34,486 nucleotides of DNA from an uncultured Ruminococcus sp. (GTDB lineage: Bacteria; Bacillota; Clostridia; Oscillospirales; Ruminococcaceae), in NCBI GenBank assembly GCA_947178195.1, contig CAMWXM010000003.1, positions 1-34,486 on the forward strand, written 5' to 3'. Made by a program: the position numbers and the translations under genes. Of this stretch, positions 1-8,738 are shown piece by piece. The notes below the pieces were generated by a model that was not told where the DNA came from, made no database searches, and saw only the letters and a list, made by a program, of their open reading frames with translations. Within the stretch, counting starts at the first letter, position 1. Every line of letters begins with the position of its first letter.

Positions 1-205
1 TTGCAATTTTAATCATTTCATCACTCCCATATTTTCCATAATATCATAAATTCACATTTATTTCAAGAATTTTTTAATAATTCGTAATTAAATTAGTCTT
101 TCATTTAAGGATACCTATAAAACCTTTGCCATTCATTAGATACTACTGCCCAAAGCAATACTGATATAGTCAGCAAACCATAAACAAATATTTTATTATT
201 TTGCA

Positions 206-267
206 AGAGCCTATTTAGTACCTTTTTTGCACGTCTTTTTGAGCATAAAAAATACTAAACAGGCTCT
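206..267. repeat. 62-nt imperfect inverted repeat (MITE-like or transposon-end remnant) just downstream of hsdR
   Basis: AGAGCCTATTTAGTA (206-220) pairs with TACTAAACAGGCTCT (253-267), 14/15, with further T-run/A-run pairing inside; lies 14 nt from the hsdR stop. Confidence 0.6.
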
Positions 268-281
268 AAGAATTACTGGGT

Positions 282-3200
282 TTATACACTCATAATATTA
301 TCTGCCCACAATTCACATTGGTTCATAACTATTGTGACAGCATCATTCATGCCTTCGGGAGGATAACGATGATCTTTCAGTAATTTGCGTATCATCATAC
401 GCATTTTTGCTCTTGCACTATCACGCTTCTGCCAATCTATAGTTCGATTTTTACGGAGTTTATCAGCAAGTTCCTTAGTAATAGCAATAAGCTCCTCGTT
501 TTCATAGAAGTCCTTGATAGCTTGCGGTTTGGTGAGCGCATCGTAGAAAGCAAGCTCCTCAGCCGTCAGACCAAGTTCTTCTCCGGCTTCTTTAGCTTCA
601 CGGATTTGCTTTGCAAGATTAAGCATTTCCTTAATGACTTGCCTATTCGTCAGCATACCATTCACATAGCGGTTCATCGCACTATGCATGATTTCGCTGA
701 ATTTTTCAGATTTTACGAGGTTTGTACGTTTATAAATATGTACTTGCTCGGCAATCAGGCGTTTCAGCAGTTCAACAGCAAGATTCTTCTCTTTCATTCG
801 GGAAATTTCTTCAAGGAATTTCGGATCAAACAGCGAAAAGTCTTGTTTCTTGTCCGAGAAAAGATTAATTACGCCGTCACTCTTTATACTCTGCTTCAGC
901 AGTTCATTGATTTTAGAATTGATTTCGGGAAGTGACAGCTTTTTACTGCCACCCTGATTGAGGATACGCATTAAAAGTACACGTACAGCTTCAAAGAAAG
1001 CAGCTTCGTCACGCTCTCTTTGCACAGCGATAGAAGAACATAGCGAAAGAGCCTGCTTCAGTAACAATGCTTCTTTAGTGTAACTTTCTCGGTCTTTTTC
1101 TCTATTTCTGTCCATAAGAAAGTTTACTGCACCTGTTATCGTTCTGCCTGCTGTAAGCTCATTACCTCCGAAAAATTCGGAATAGTCATATTGGTGAAGA
1201 AGCTCACGGCAGATTTGCAGTTTCTCCTGAAATTTAGGGTATGCGACTTTTGCAATATCGGTGTTGCCATAGTTCTTGCGGTCACGGACGGTATAATCAT
1301 TCATGGCCTGCTTCAAAGCGCTTGCAATTCCTACATAATCAACCACAAGACCGCCCTCTTTATCACGGAATACACGATTTACACGAGCAATAGCCTGCAT
1401 AAGATTATATCCCATCATCGGCTTATAAACATACATAGTCGCAAGGGATGGAACATCAAAGCCTGTCAGCCACATATCAACAACGATAGCAATTTTCATG
1501 GGACTGTCATTATCCTTGAATTTCTTTGCAAGCTCCTCTTTGTGCCGTTTGTTGCCGATGATATTATGCCATTCTTCGGGATCTTTGTTAGAAGCGGTCA
1601 TTACCACGCCGACTTTTTCTTCCCAACCTGGACGAATTTCAAGAATACGCTTGTATATCTTCATAGCGATAGCTCTTGAATAAGCAACGATCATGGCCTT
1701 ACCGGTCAGCAGATTTTCCCTGTAATTCTCATAATGATCGAGAATATCGTCCACAAGAGATTTTATAGTATCATCGTGACCGAGAATAGCTTCCATTTGT
1801 CCAAGTTCACGCTTGCTTCTTTCAATCACATCAGCATCGGCATTCATAGCCATAATGTCATATTCGGTATCGATCAGTTTCAGTGTACTTTCATCAAGTT
1901 TCAGCTTCATTACACGGCTTTCATAGTATACAGGACGAGTTGCACCGTCCTCAACCGCCTGTGTCATATCGTAAATGTCGATATAGTCACCGAATACCTC
2001 TCGAGTGTTTCTATCTTCTCTGGAGATAGGCGTTCCAGTAAAGCCGATATATGTAGCGTTAGGCAGAGTATCACGAATAATACGAGCTGTACCTATCACT
2101 TTTCTTGCTACAAGTTCCCCGTCCTCATTCTTTGTCATTTTGATTTTTTCGGTCAGACCATATTGTCCCCTATGAGCTTCATCAGCCATAACAATGATAT
2201 TTCTTCTTTCAGACAGAGGTTCACCAGATTCCTCAAACTTCTGCATCGTAGTGAAAATGATACCGTTCGCTTTTCGGTCATCAAGGAGCGTTTTCAGATG
2301 TTCACGGCTCTCAGCGTGTACAGGCTCCTGACGGAGGAAGTCCTTGCACTTGGCAAATTGAGCATAGAGCTGATCGTCAAGATCGTTTCTGTCCGTGATA
2401 ACAACAATGGTCGGACTTTCAAGTTCTGATTGGAGCAAGTGTGCATAAAAAACCATAGACAGCGACTTTCCGCTGCCCTGAGTATGCCAGAACACACCGC
2501 CCTTACCATCCGTAATAGTTGCTCTTTTTGTAGATTCCACAGCCTTGCGGACGGCAAAATACTGATGATAGCCTGCCAGTATCTTAAACTGCTGCAAACC
2601 CTCATTTGAAAACAGTATGAAGTTTTTGAGTATGTCAAGCAGACGGTCTTTCTGAAAAATACCCTCAAAGAATGTGTCAAACTGAGCGTACTGCGTGTTT
2701 TCATAGCTTCCGTCATTCGTTTTCCACTCCATATATCTATCTTCACCTGAAGTAATAGTACCTGCTCGGCTTTCGGACAGGTCGCTCATAACGCAGATTG
2801 CATTGTAAATGAACATAGACGGGATAGAGTGCATATAGTTCCGTATCTGAGTATAGGCTTCCGAAGCATCCGTTTCCTCACGGGACGGAGATTTCAATTC
2901 CATAAGCACCACAGGCAAGCCGTTAACAAACAACAGCACGTCAGGACGCTTGTTGCTGTTCTCAATAAAAGTCCACTGATTAGCCACAACAAACGAGTTA
3001 TTGTCCGTGTTTGCATAGTCAACAAGATAGCAGATTGCAGAGCGTTCCTCACCCTTTTCGGTATACCTAACCTCTATGCCGTTTTGAAGATAATCCATAA
3101 AGACGGCGTTTTTCTGCACAAGCTCGCCGTTTTCAAAGTTCATCAATTTATACAGAGCGTCTGATATAGCGTCATCAGGGAGCGTAGGGTTTAGCCTGTA

Positions 3201-3338
3201 AAGAGCGTTCGTGAGCTCGTCCATGTACAGCGGATTTTTATAGTCACGGGAAATGTCAGGTCCGTATGCGTGGGCGTATCCCATTTTCTCAAATAGCTGG
3301 ATTATTGCGGTTTCGTAGTCAGATTCAGTGTAGGGCAT
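282..3338 (-). CDS. hsdR: Type I restriction enzyme R subunit (HsdR)
   Basis: N-terminal nuclease domain, helicase motifs (FWHTQGSGKSLSMVF, MADEAHR, YIGFTGTP), ~1020 aa. ORF opens at 3347, but the SD AGGAG spaces better for the ATG at 3338. Confidence 0.96.
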   Translation of the reverse strand: MPYTESDYETAIIQLFEKMGYAHAYGPDISRDYKNPLYMDELTNALYRLNPTLPDDAISDALYKLMNFENGELVQKNAVFMDYLQNGIEVRYTEKGEERSAICYLVDYANTDNNSFVVANQWTFIENSNKRPDVLLFVNGLPVVLMELKSPSREETDASEAYTQIRNYMHSIPSMFIYNAICVMSDLSESRAGTITSGEDRYMEWKTNDGSYENTQYAQFDTFFEGIFQKDRLLDILKNFILFSNEGLQQFKILAGYHQYFAVRKAVESTKRATITDGKGGVFWHTQGSGKSLSMVFYAHLLQSELESPTIVVITDRNDLDDQLYAQFAKCKDFLRQEPVHAESREHLKTLLDDRKANGIIFTTMQKFEESGEPLSERRNIIVMADEAHRGQYGLTEKIKMTKNEDGELVARKVIGTARIIRDTLPNATYIGFTGTPISREDRNTREVFGDYIDIYDMTQAVEDGATRPVYYESRVMKLKLDESTLKLIDTEYDIMAMNADADVIERSKRELGQMEAILGHDDTIKSLVDDILDHYENYRENLLTGKAMIVAYSRAIAMKIYKRILEIRPGWEEKVGVVMTASNKDPEEWHNIIGNKRHKEELAKKFKDNDSPMKIAIVVDMWLTGFDVPSLATMYVYKPMMGYNLMQAIARVNRVFRDKEGGLVVDYVGIASALKQAMNDYTVRDRKNYGNTDIAKVAYPKFQEKLQICRELLHQYDYSEFFGGNELTAGRTITGAVNFLMDRNREKDRESYTKEALLLKQALSLCSSIAVQRERDEAAFFEAVRVLLMRILNQGGSKKLSLPEINSKINELLKQSIKSDGVINLFSDKKQDFSLFDPKFLEEISRMKEKNLAVELLKRLIAEQVHIYKRTNLVKSEKFSEIMHSAMNRYVNGMLTNRQVIKEMLNLAKQIREAKEAGEELGLTAEELAFYDALTKPQAIKDFYENEELIAITKELADKLRKNRTIDWQKRDSARAKMRMMIRKLLKDHRYPPEGMNDAVTIVMNQCELWADNIMSV

Positions 3339-3343
3339 GGTAT

Positions 3344-3922
3344 TCATCTCCTAAATAAATTTATTAAGGCATTTATTGAAGCAATCAAAGCCGAAATACC
3401 TGCTGTCATAGCTGTAACTGCAACTAAAAAAGCAGTAATTCCTTCAATAATTTTTTTAGTTGCTGAATAATTTTCTTTTGCAGAAGAAGTAAGTAAATGT
3501 GCTTTTATTTTCAATATAATGCAGTATGAATTTCTAAAAAATTCTATAAACAAATAAGAACTATATGAAATTGCAAACAATATCCCTAAAGCTGCCGGTA
3601 TTTCATACAACGTATTTCCTACATTACTATTCACATAGAAATCTAAAGAAAAAAATAGCGCATAAAAGCAACCTGAAAATAGTATAATATGTATAGCAAG
3701 CGTCAATGCTATTTTTTCTTTCTTGTTCATATTGATAAAGGGAAACAAAAAATACGAAAAAGCTATAAAAACACCAGCTATAATCACTCTTAATTCAGAT
3801 TCTGTATCGTACAATTTACTAAATAACATGAGAATTATCCCTGATAAGAACAATCCAGCATCAATACTATAAAATATTTTCTTGTTACAAAATATTTCCT
3901 TTATTTTCTCTTTAAGTTTCAT
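3344..3922 (-). CDS. multi-pass membrane protein of unknown function between hsdS and hsdR
   Basis: About 5 hydrophobic segments in ~192 aa; good SD (AGGAGG) before ATG at 3922; stop overlaps the hsdR start region. Confidence 0.8.
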   Translation of the reverse strand: MKLKEKIKEIFCNKKIFYSIDAGLFLSGIILMLFSKLYDTESELRVIIAGVFIAFSYFLFPFINMNKKEKIALTLAIHIILFSGCFYALFFSLDFYVNSNVGNTLYEIPAALGILFAISYSSYLFIEFFRNSYCIILKIKAHLLTSSAKENYSATKKIIEGITAFLVAVTAMTAGISALIASINALINLFRR

Positions 3923-3939
3923 ATTTCCTCCTAAAAACA

Positions 3940-5082
3940 TTAAATTTCGACCTCTGATACGTCAATTTCACCGTTCATCAGCTTCGGCAGTAGTGTGTCA
4001 CGAAGATTAGATAAGTTTTTAGCTTCAATCCTGTTCGTATATACTGTTTCAAGCATAGGGGCAACGGCTTGATCGAATTGTTCGATATATTTAGTAGATG
4101 GAATACAGATAGGATACATCATTATCTGTTGTTTATCACCTCTTGGCATTTTAGTTCCTTTTGCACCCGCAACCATATAATCAAAAAATTTATCGGAATA
4201 CAGAGCGCAGTAAAGAAAAACTGATAACTCAACTTTATTAGGTACAAAACAAAGTACATCTGTTGAACAACCACAATCAGAAAAGCAGTATACTATTTTC
4301 TTGAAGTAAGGACGAATATTCGATACAAGCACATCGCCTTTTTTGCATGCAGTTGTCTGCTTGATTGCCGGGAGCGTGGTAGCCTGTACAGCACCTTGAC
4401 GATTAGATTGCATATTTTCAGTTGAGTAATAGGTATCAACTGTTAAATTCTCAAGATTAACCTTATCTTTGGAATATCCACATATATCGGAAAGTGTGCC
4501 TGTTTTCCAATCATTAGGCATAACACCATCAAACGGCTCAAAATCCACAAACCAAGACTTAAAAATCGCCTGAGCCTGCTGCTCTAAATTTTCATTTATT
4601 GCTGTGTTGAGGGCGATTTTGTCGTCAAGCATTGAAAGATAACGCGAAATTACTTGTTGTTTTTCAACATCATCAGGAATATCTATTTCTAAACTATTAA
4701 TATCATTTCTGTTTACCGAACCAAATACTGTTCCACTTTCTTTTTGAGTAAGATATGAAACATAGTATTTCATCATATAAAACAAAAAATCTTGATTACC
4801 ATTTTTCATTCTCAAAGAGCAAACGCCACGCCCTAAACACATATCAACAGGAGTAATGTTAAGGTCTCCAACTGGAGCACGTACGCTCATAATAACATCA
4901 CCCGCTTTTGCAGATTTTGTCATAACTGTAGTATATGTATCAAAAGTTGGATATTTGAAACCAAAAGTCCTATTACCTTGTAGAAAAGGATATCCATTCC
5001 CATCAGTGTTATAATATTTAGACTTTGGCGATTGCCCCATTGTAATATCAACCACTTCTGAAAGTTTATATTTCATACCCAA
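3940..5082 (-). CDS. hsdS: Type I restriction-modification specificity subunit (HsdS)
   Basis: Two TRD-like halves, central conserved region NENLEQQAQAIFKSWFVDFEPF, C-terminal NLRDTLLPKLMNGEI. Confidence 0.95.
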   Translation of the reverse strand: MGMKYKLSEVVDITMGQSPKSKYYNTDGNGYPFLQGNRTFGFKYPTFDTYTTVMTKSAKAGDVIMSVRAPVGDLNITPVDMCLGRGVCSLRMKNGNQDFLFYMMKYYVSYLTQKESGTVFGSVNRNDINSLEIDIPDDVEKQQVISRYLSMLDDKIALNTAINENLEQQAQAIFKSWFVDFEPFDGVMPNDWKTGTLSDICGYSKDKVNLENLTVDTYYSTENMQSNRQGAVQATTLPAIKQTTACKKGDVLVSNIRPYFKKIVYCFSDCGCSTDVLCFVPNKVELSVFLYCALYSDKFFDYMVAGAKGTKMPRGDKQQIMMYPICIPSTKYIEQFDQAVAPMLETVYTNRIEAKNLSNLRDTLLPKLMNGEIDVSEVEI

Positions 5083-5091
5083 TCGCCCCTA
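5066..5091. repeat. second copy of hsdM 3'-end/junction sequence, immediately upstream of and into hsdS
   Basis: 23/26 identical to 5754-5779; minus-strand reading GGG GCG ATT GGG TAT GAA ATA TAA = GAIGYEI*, same peptide as the HsdM C terminus. Confidence 0.85.
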
Positions 5092-5487
5092 TTAAAAATT
5101 CAACCATCTGTCATCCATATCCTTTTTTAAAGTTTCAAAAAGGGAAATATGATCTGATTTCAATTTTCTAATAACATATAGTGACTGTTCGTCGCTGTAT
5201 GTATGGGCAAGGATATTTCTTAAATCAAGAAGTTCAAGCCAGCCATCGCAATTATTTACCATTCCGCACTGATAGGCAACCTTTATAATAGCTTTTGGAG
5301 AGCCTATTTTTTCTTCGAATCTGCCATGCTCTTCTAGTACTTCTTTCATAAGCTTCCACGACTGTTCAAAACATATTTCAAAAAGTCCGACAATGCCGGT
5401 CTGCTCTACGATTGTATAGGGTTCTTCAATTTCCAAACCCTCTTTAAGATTTGCAATAGACTTACAAAAATTATCATATTTCTTCAT
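5092..5487 (-). CDS. HEPN-domain protein, HepT-like toxin / nucleotidyltransferase substrate-binding (HI0074) family
   Basis: RX4HXY-type motif R-N-I-L-A-H-T-Y; helical ~130 aa protein; paired and overlapping with an MNT-domain protein. Confidence 0.9.
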   Translation of the reverse strand: MKKYDNFCKSIANLKEGLEIEEPYTIVEQTGIVGLFEICFEQSWKLMKEVLEEHGRFEEKIGSPKAIIKVAYQCGMVNNCDGWLELLDLRNILAHTYSDEQSLYVIRKLKSDHISLFETLKKDMDDRWLNF

Positions 5488-5764
5488 ATAAAATCACTCC
5501 GTCCCTGTTTATTTCGGCTTGCAGCTCTTCGGTAATGCCCCTGTCCAGTTCCACAACATCAAACATCAGCAAAGTCCACGCTTCTTCTTCAACATCGTAA
5601 TAAAAATCCAGTGCATTTCCACCGCTTATTGCAAGGTCAATATCACTTCTTTCAGAATTAGTTCCTCTTGCTCTCGAACCAAAAAGAATTACTTTTTTTA
5701 TACCATTTTTCTTTGCAATTTTAATAATATCTCTTTCAACTCTTTCTGGAAGATTATATTTCAT
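5474..5764 (-). CDS. MNT-domain minimal nucleotidyltransferase, MntA-like antitoxin
   Basis: GSRARGTNSERSDIDLA motif of the NTase superfamily, downstream FDVVELD; overlaps hsdM and hepT ends. Confidence 0.92.
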   Translation of the reverse strand: MKYNLPERVERDIIKIAKKNGIKKVILFGSRARGTNSERSDIDLAISGGNALDFYYDVEEEAWTLLMFDVVELDRGITEELQAEINRDGVILYEEI

Positions 5765-5779
5765 ATCCTATCGCTCCTA
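5754..5779. repeat. first copy of hsdM 3'-end/junction sequence (within hsdM end and mntA start)
   Basis: GGA GCG ATA GGA TAT GAA ATA TAA on minus strand = GAIGYEI*; paired with 5066-5091. Confidence 0.85.
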
Positions 5780-7259
5780 ATTTTTCACGGATTTCATTTT
5801 CAAGCTTATGTGACTTCTTGAACATTTCGGAAAGCTCGGAAGTCAGCCGCTTCATTTTTTCATCAAACGGTTCTCCATCGTCTTCCTGTTCTTCAATGCC
5901 TACATATCGTCCGGGTGTAAGAATATAATCCTGCATTTCAATTTCCTCAATGGTTGCAGCAGCACAGAAACCTTTGACTTCTTCGAGAGACCCATTCTGA
6001 AAATCTCTGAAAGTATCAGCAAGCTTTTGAATGTCATCATCTGTAAAGTCACGGTGCTTGCGGTCGACCATATAACCCATTTTTCGAGCATCAATAAACA
6101 GCGTTATTCCTTTCTGCTTCTTGTTTTTGCTGATAAACCACAGAGTTACGGGGATAGTTACGCTATAAAAAAGCTGAGTTGGCATAGCAACAATCCCCTC
6201 AACAAGATCGGCTTCAATGATATTCTTGCGTATTTCTCCCTCACCGCTTGACTGAGTAGAGAGCGCACCGTTAGCAAGCACAAGACCTATCTTTCCGTTA
6301 GGCGCAAGGTGATGTATCATGTGCTGAATCCACGCATAGTTAGCATTTCCGGCAGGTGGAGTGCCATATTTCCACCGAATATCATCTTTAAGCTTGTCCT
6401 GTCCCCAATTAGAGAGATTAAAAGGCGGATTTGCCATTATAAAATCGGCTTTCAACGATTTGTGTAAATCATTGAAAAACGTATCGGCATGATATGCTCC
6501 AAAGTCAGCATCAATACCACGGATAGCCATATTCATTTTAGCCATTTTCCATGTATCAGCATTGGACTCCTGTCCATAAACGGAGATATTCCCACGATTA
6601 CCGCTATGTGCCTGAATAAATTTTGCACTCTGCACAAACATACCACCTGAACCGCAGCATGGATCGTACACACGGCAGTTCTCAAAAGGATTGAGTATAG
6701 AAACAATTGTCTTTACGATACTTGACGGAGTATAAAACTCACCGCCCTTGACACCCTCATAAGCGGCAAACTGAGCAATACAGTATTCATAAGTACGACC
6801 GAGCAAGTCTTTGTTGTCGCCGGTATCGGTCATGTCCATGTTGGTAAACAAGTCAACAACATCGCCGAGTACACGCTTGTCAAGATCAGGACTTGCATAA
6901 TTTTTAGGAAGAACATTTTTCAGAGTTTTGTTTTCTTCTTCAATCGCTCTCATAGCGTTGTCAATTACTGCACCAATTTCGGGAGTATGAGCCGCCGCAG
7001 ATACAACAGACCAGCGAGATTTCTCAGGAACAAAGAAAATATTATCCATAAGATAAGCATCAGGCTCGTTTTCAAAGCCATCACCGTCAGCCACAAGCTC
7101 ATTATAACGCTTTTCAAATGCACTTGATATGTAGCGTAGGAATATCAATCCTACAATTACTTTTCTGTATTCAGCAGCAGGGATATGTCCCCAAAGGACA
7201 CAGGCAGCGTCCCAAATCTGCTTTTCAAAGCCAATATTAGCATTATTCTTTTCAGCCAT
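5754..7259 (-). CDS. hsdM: Type I restriction-modification DNA methyltransferase (HsdM)
   Basis: N-terminal HsdM domain, DPCCGSGGM and MANPPFN methyltransferase motifs. Confidence 0.97.
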   Translation of the reverse strand: MAEKNNANIGFEKQIWDAACVLWGHIPAAEYRKVIVGLIFLRYISSAFEKRYNELVADGDGFENEPDAYLMDNIFFVPEKSRWSVVSAAAHTPEIGAVIDNAMRAIEEENKTLKNVLPKNYASPDLDKRVLGDVVDLFTNMDMTDTGDNKDLLGRTYEYCIAQFAAYEGVKGGEFYTPSSIVKTIVSILNPFENCRVYDPCCGSGGMFVQSAKFIQAHSGNRGNISVYGQESNADTWKMAKMNMAIRGIDADFGAYHADTFFNDLHKSLKADFIMANPPFNLSNWGQDKLKDDIRWKYGTPPAGNANYAWIQHMIHHLAPNGKIGLVLANGALSTQSSGEGEIRKNIIEADLVEGIVAMPTQLFYSVTIPVTLWFISKNKKQKGITLFIDARKMGYMVDRKHRDFTDDDIQKLADTFRDFQNGSLEEVKGFCAAATIEEIEMQDYILTPGRYVGIEEQEDDGEPFDEKMKRLTSELSEMFKKSHKLENEIREKLGAIGYEI

Positions 7260-7272
7260 TTTTCACACTCCA

Positions 7273-7338
7273 TTGTACTTATGTACAAACACATGATAAT
7301 TTTCATTTTATTATACCATAATTTGTACAATAAGTCAA
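7273..7338 (-). promoter_or_regulatory. hsd operon promoter with TTGTAC/GTACAA palindromes
   Basis: -35 TTGACT (7333-7338), 17-nt spacer, -10 TATAAT (7310-7315) on minus strand; TTGTACTTATGTACAA (7273-7288) and TTGTACAA (7323-7330). Confidence 0.7.
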
Positions 7339-7400
7339 TAAATTTACAAGCTTTTTTCTACATTTTGTACTAATAATAATTCTTATATCTTTTAATAGAC

Positions 7401-7434
7401 AAAAAAATATTGCATAAAAATGCAATATTTTTTT
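7401..7434. terminator. bidirectional Rho-independent-like terminator
   Basis: AAAAAAATATTGCA-TAAAAA-TGCAATATTTTTTT, 14-bp perfect stem, between the histidine kinase 3' end and hsdM upstream region. Confidence 0.75.
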
Positions 7435-7466
7435 AATTATTTATCCAATGGTCGGCACATATATTT

Positions 7467-8738
7467 TTATTTTGGTAATTTTACCAGGAAAGTAGTTCCT
7501 CCTCCCTCTGTATCAGTTACAAAGATCGTTCCGCTGTGCAATGTCACTAACTCCTTTGCAATGGACAAGCCAAGCCCAAAATGTTCTGTATCATGGCGAG
7601 ATGTATCTGCACGATAAAACCGCTCAAAAATATGCTGTTTTTGTTCCTTACTTAATCCTGCACCGTTATCGGCAACTTTTAATATAAAGTGATTCTTTGT
7701 CTTTTCACATTGCAGAGCCACTGTTCCGTGTTCCGGCGTATAGCTGATAGCATTGTCCAGTAAAATAGAAATAACCTGTCGTATACGTTCTCCGTCCATA
7801 TGTTCCGATATCAATTCATCTTCAGGTAAACTAACTGTCAAAGCGATTTGCTTTTCTCTGGCTGGTTGCAAAAACGCTTCGTAACTTTCTAAAACAATAG
7901 TATCAAGTTCGGTTCTGCCAAAGTTCACAGATATTGAATTACTGTTCCCTCTTGCCAGCATGAGCAGGTCGTTGGTCAGATAGGTCAAACGCTGTCCCTC
8001 TTCCCGGGCAATATCCAGAAAGCCGTTTCCTTGCCTGCCATCTCTGGGCGCTTCTATCGCGCGCAGCGCTGATAATATCGTATGCACCGGACTGCGTATC
8101 TCGTGAGAAGCTGCCGCTATAAAATCAGCCTGCTGCTTTTGGGATTTCTGTATTGGCTGTAACAGCTTTCCGGTATATAGCCATGAAAAGCCAAACAGCA
8201 ATGCAACCCCTAAAACGATAATTATGGCAAACCGAAAATAAAGATTTTTAAGCTGCGTCTGTACTGACTGCAAGGAAGAAATTACATAAATCTCCGTATT
8301 GCCGTTCTCGCCAAACAAAATGATGCTGCTTATCTGGTAAACTTCTTTTTCCGTATTATAGCGGTACTCTTTATGTGAAATTGTTTCAGTGCTCTGTATA
8401 TCTGTTTGTACTGGATGTTCCTGTCTAAATACCTCTAACATTTTTATATCATCTGCACTTTTTGTATCCTTCAAAAATCGCATTGGAATACCGTTGTCAT
8501 ACAAATAAAAGTCATAAGAATAGTTTCTTTGCACAGCCTTCAGCCAGTCATAGGTAATTATTGTACTATTTTTAAAGGTATACAAAAATCCCTGTACATC
8601 CTGTTGAAACTTGTGTTCTGCATTTTCATAAAAATTCTGTCTTTGAAAAAAAAGCAGCAGCAGCGACATACCTATCAGAATAATACTGCTGACAGATGCA
8701 AACAGTACAGCCAGACTTATTCGTACCTTACGAAACAT
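7467..8738 (-). CDS. sensor histidine kinase
   Basis: Two TM segments, HisKA SHEIRSPVHTILSALR, HATPase motifs DNAISYTPEHG, DNGAGLSKEQKQHIFERFYR, FGLGLSIAKELV. Confidence 0.96.
   Translation of the reverse strand: MFRKVRISLAVLFASVSSIILIGMSLLLLFFQRQNFYENAEHKFQQDVQGFLYTFKNSTIITYDWLKAVQRNYSYDFYLYDNGIPMRFLKDTKSADDIKMLEVFRQEHPVQTDIQSTETISHKEYRYNTEKEVYQISSIILFGENGNTEIYVISSLQSVQTQLKNLYFRFAIIIVLGVALLFGFSWLYTGKLLQPIQKSQKQQADFIAAASHEIRSPVHTILSALRAIEAPRDGRQGNGFLDIAREEGQRLTYLTNDLLMLARGNSNSISVNFGRTELDTIVLESYEAFLQPAREKQIALTVSLPEDELISEHMDGERIRQVISILLDNAISYTPEHGTVALQCEKTKNHFILKVADNGAGLSKEQKQHIFERFYRADTSRHDTEHFGLGLSIAKELVTLHSGTIFVTDTEGGGTTFLVKLPK

Noticed and set aside
1-16. Possible start of a minus-strand gene running off the left edge (SD GGGAG, ATG ATT AAA ATT GCA)
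   Set aside because: Only five codons visible; cannot be supported as a feature
522-3164. Plus-strand ORFs inside hsdR (522-935, 1191-1679, 1734-2429, 2829-3164)
   Set aside because: Antisense shadow ORFs of a clear HsdR coding sequence; no convincing SD or domain
3344-3965. Possible second insertion scar: AAATTTA/TTTAGGAG shared between the hsdS end and the membrane-protein end
   Set aside because: Only short AT-rich and SD-like matches with a gap; no shared peptide or synonymous pattern as seen at the hsdM tail
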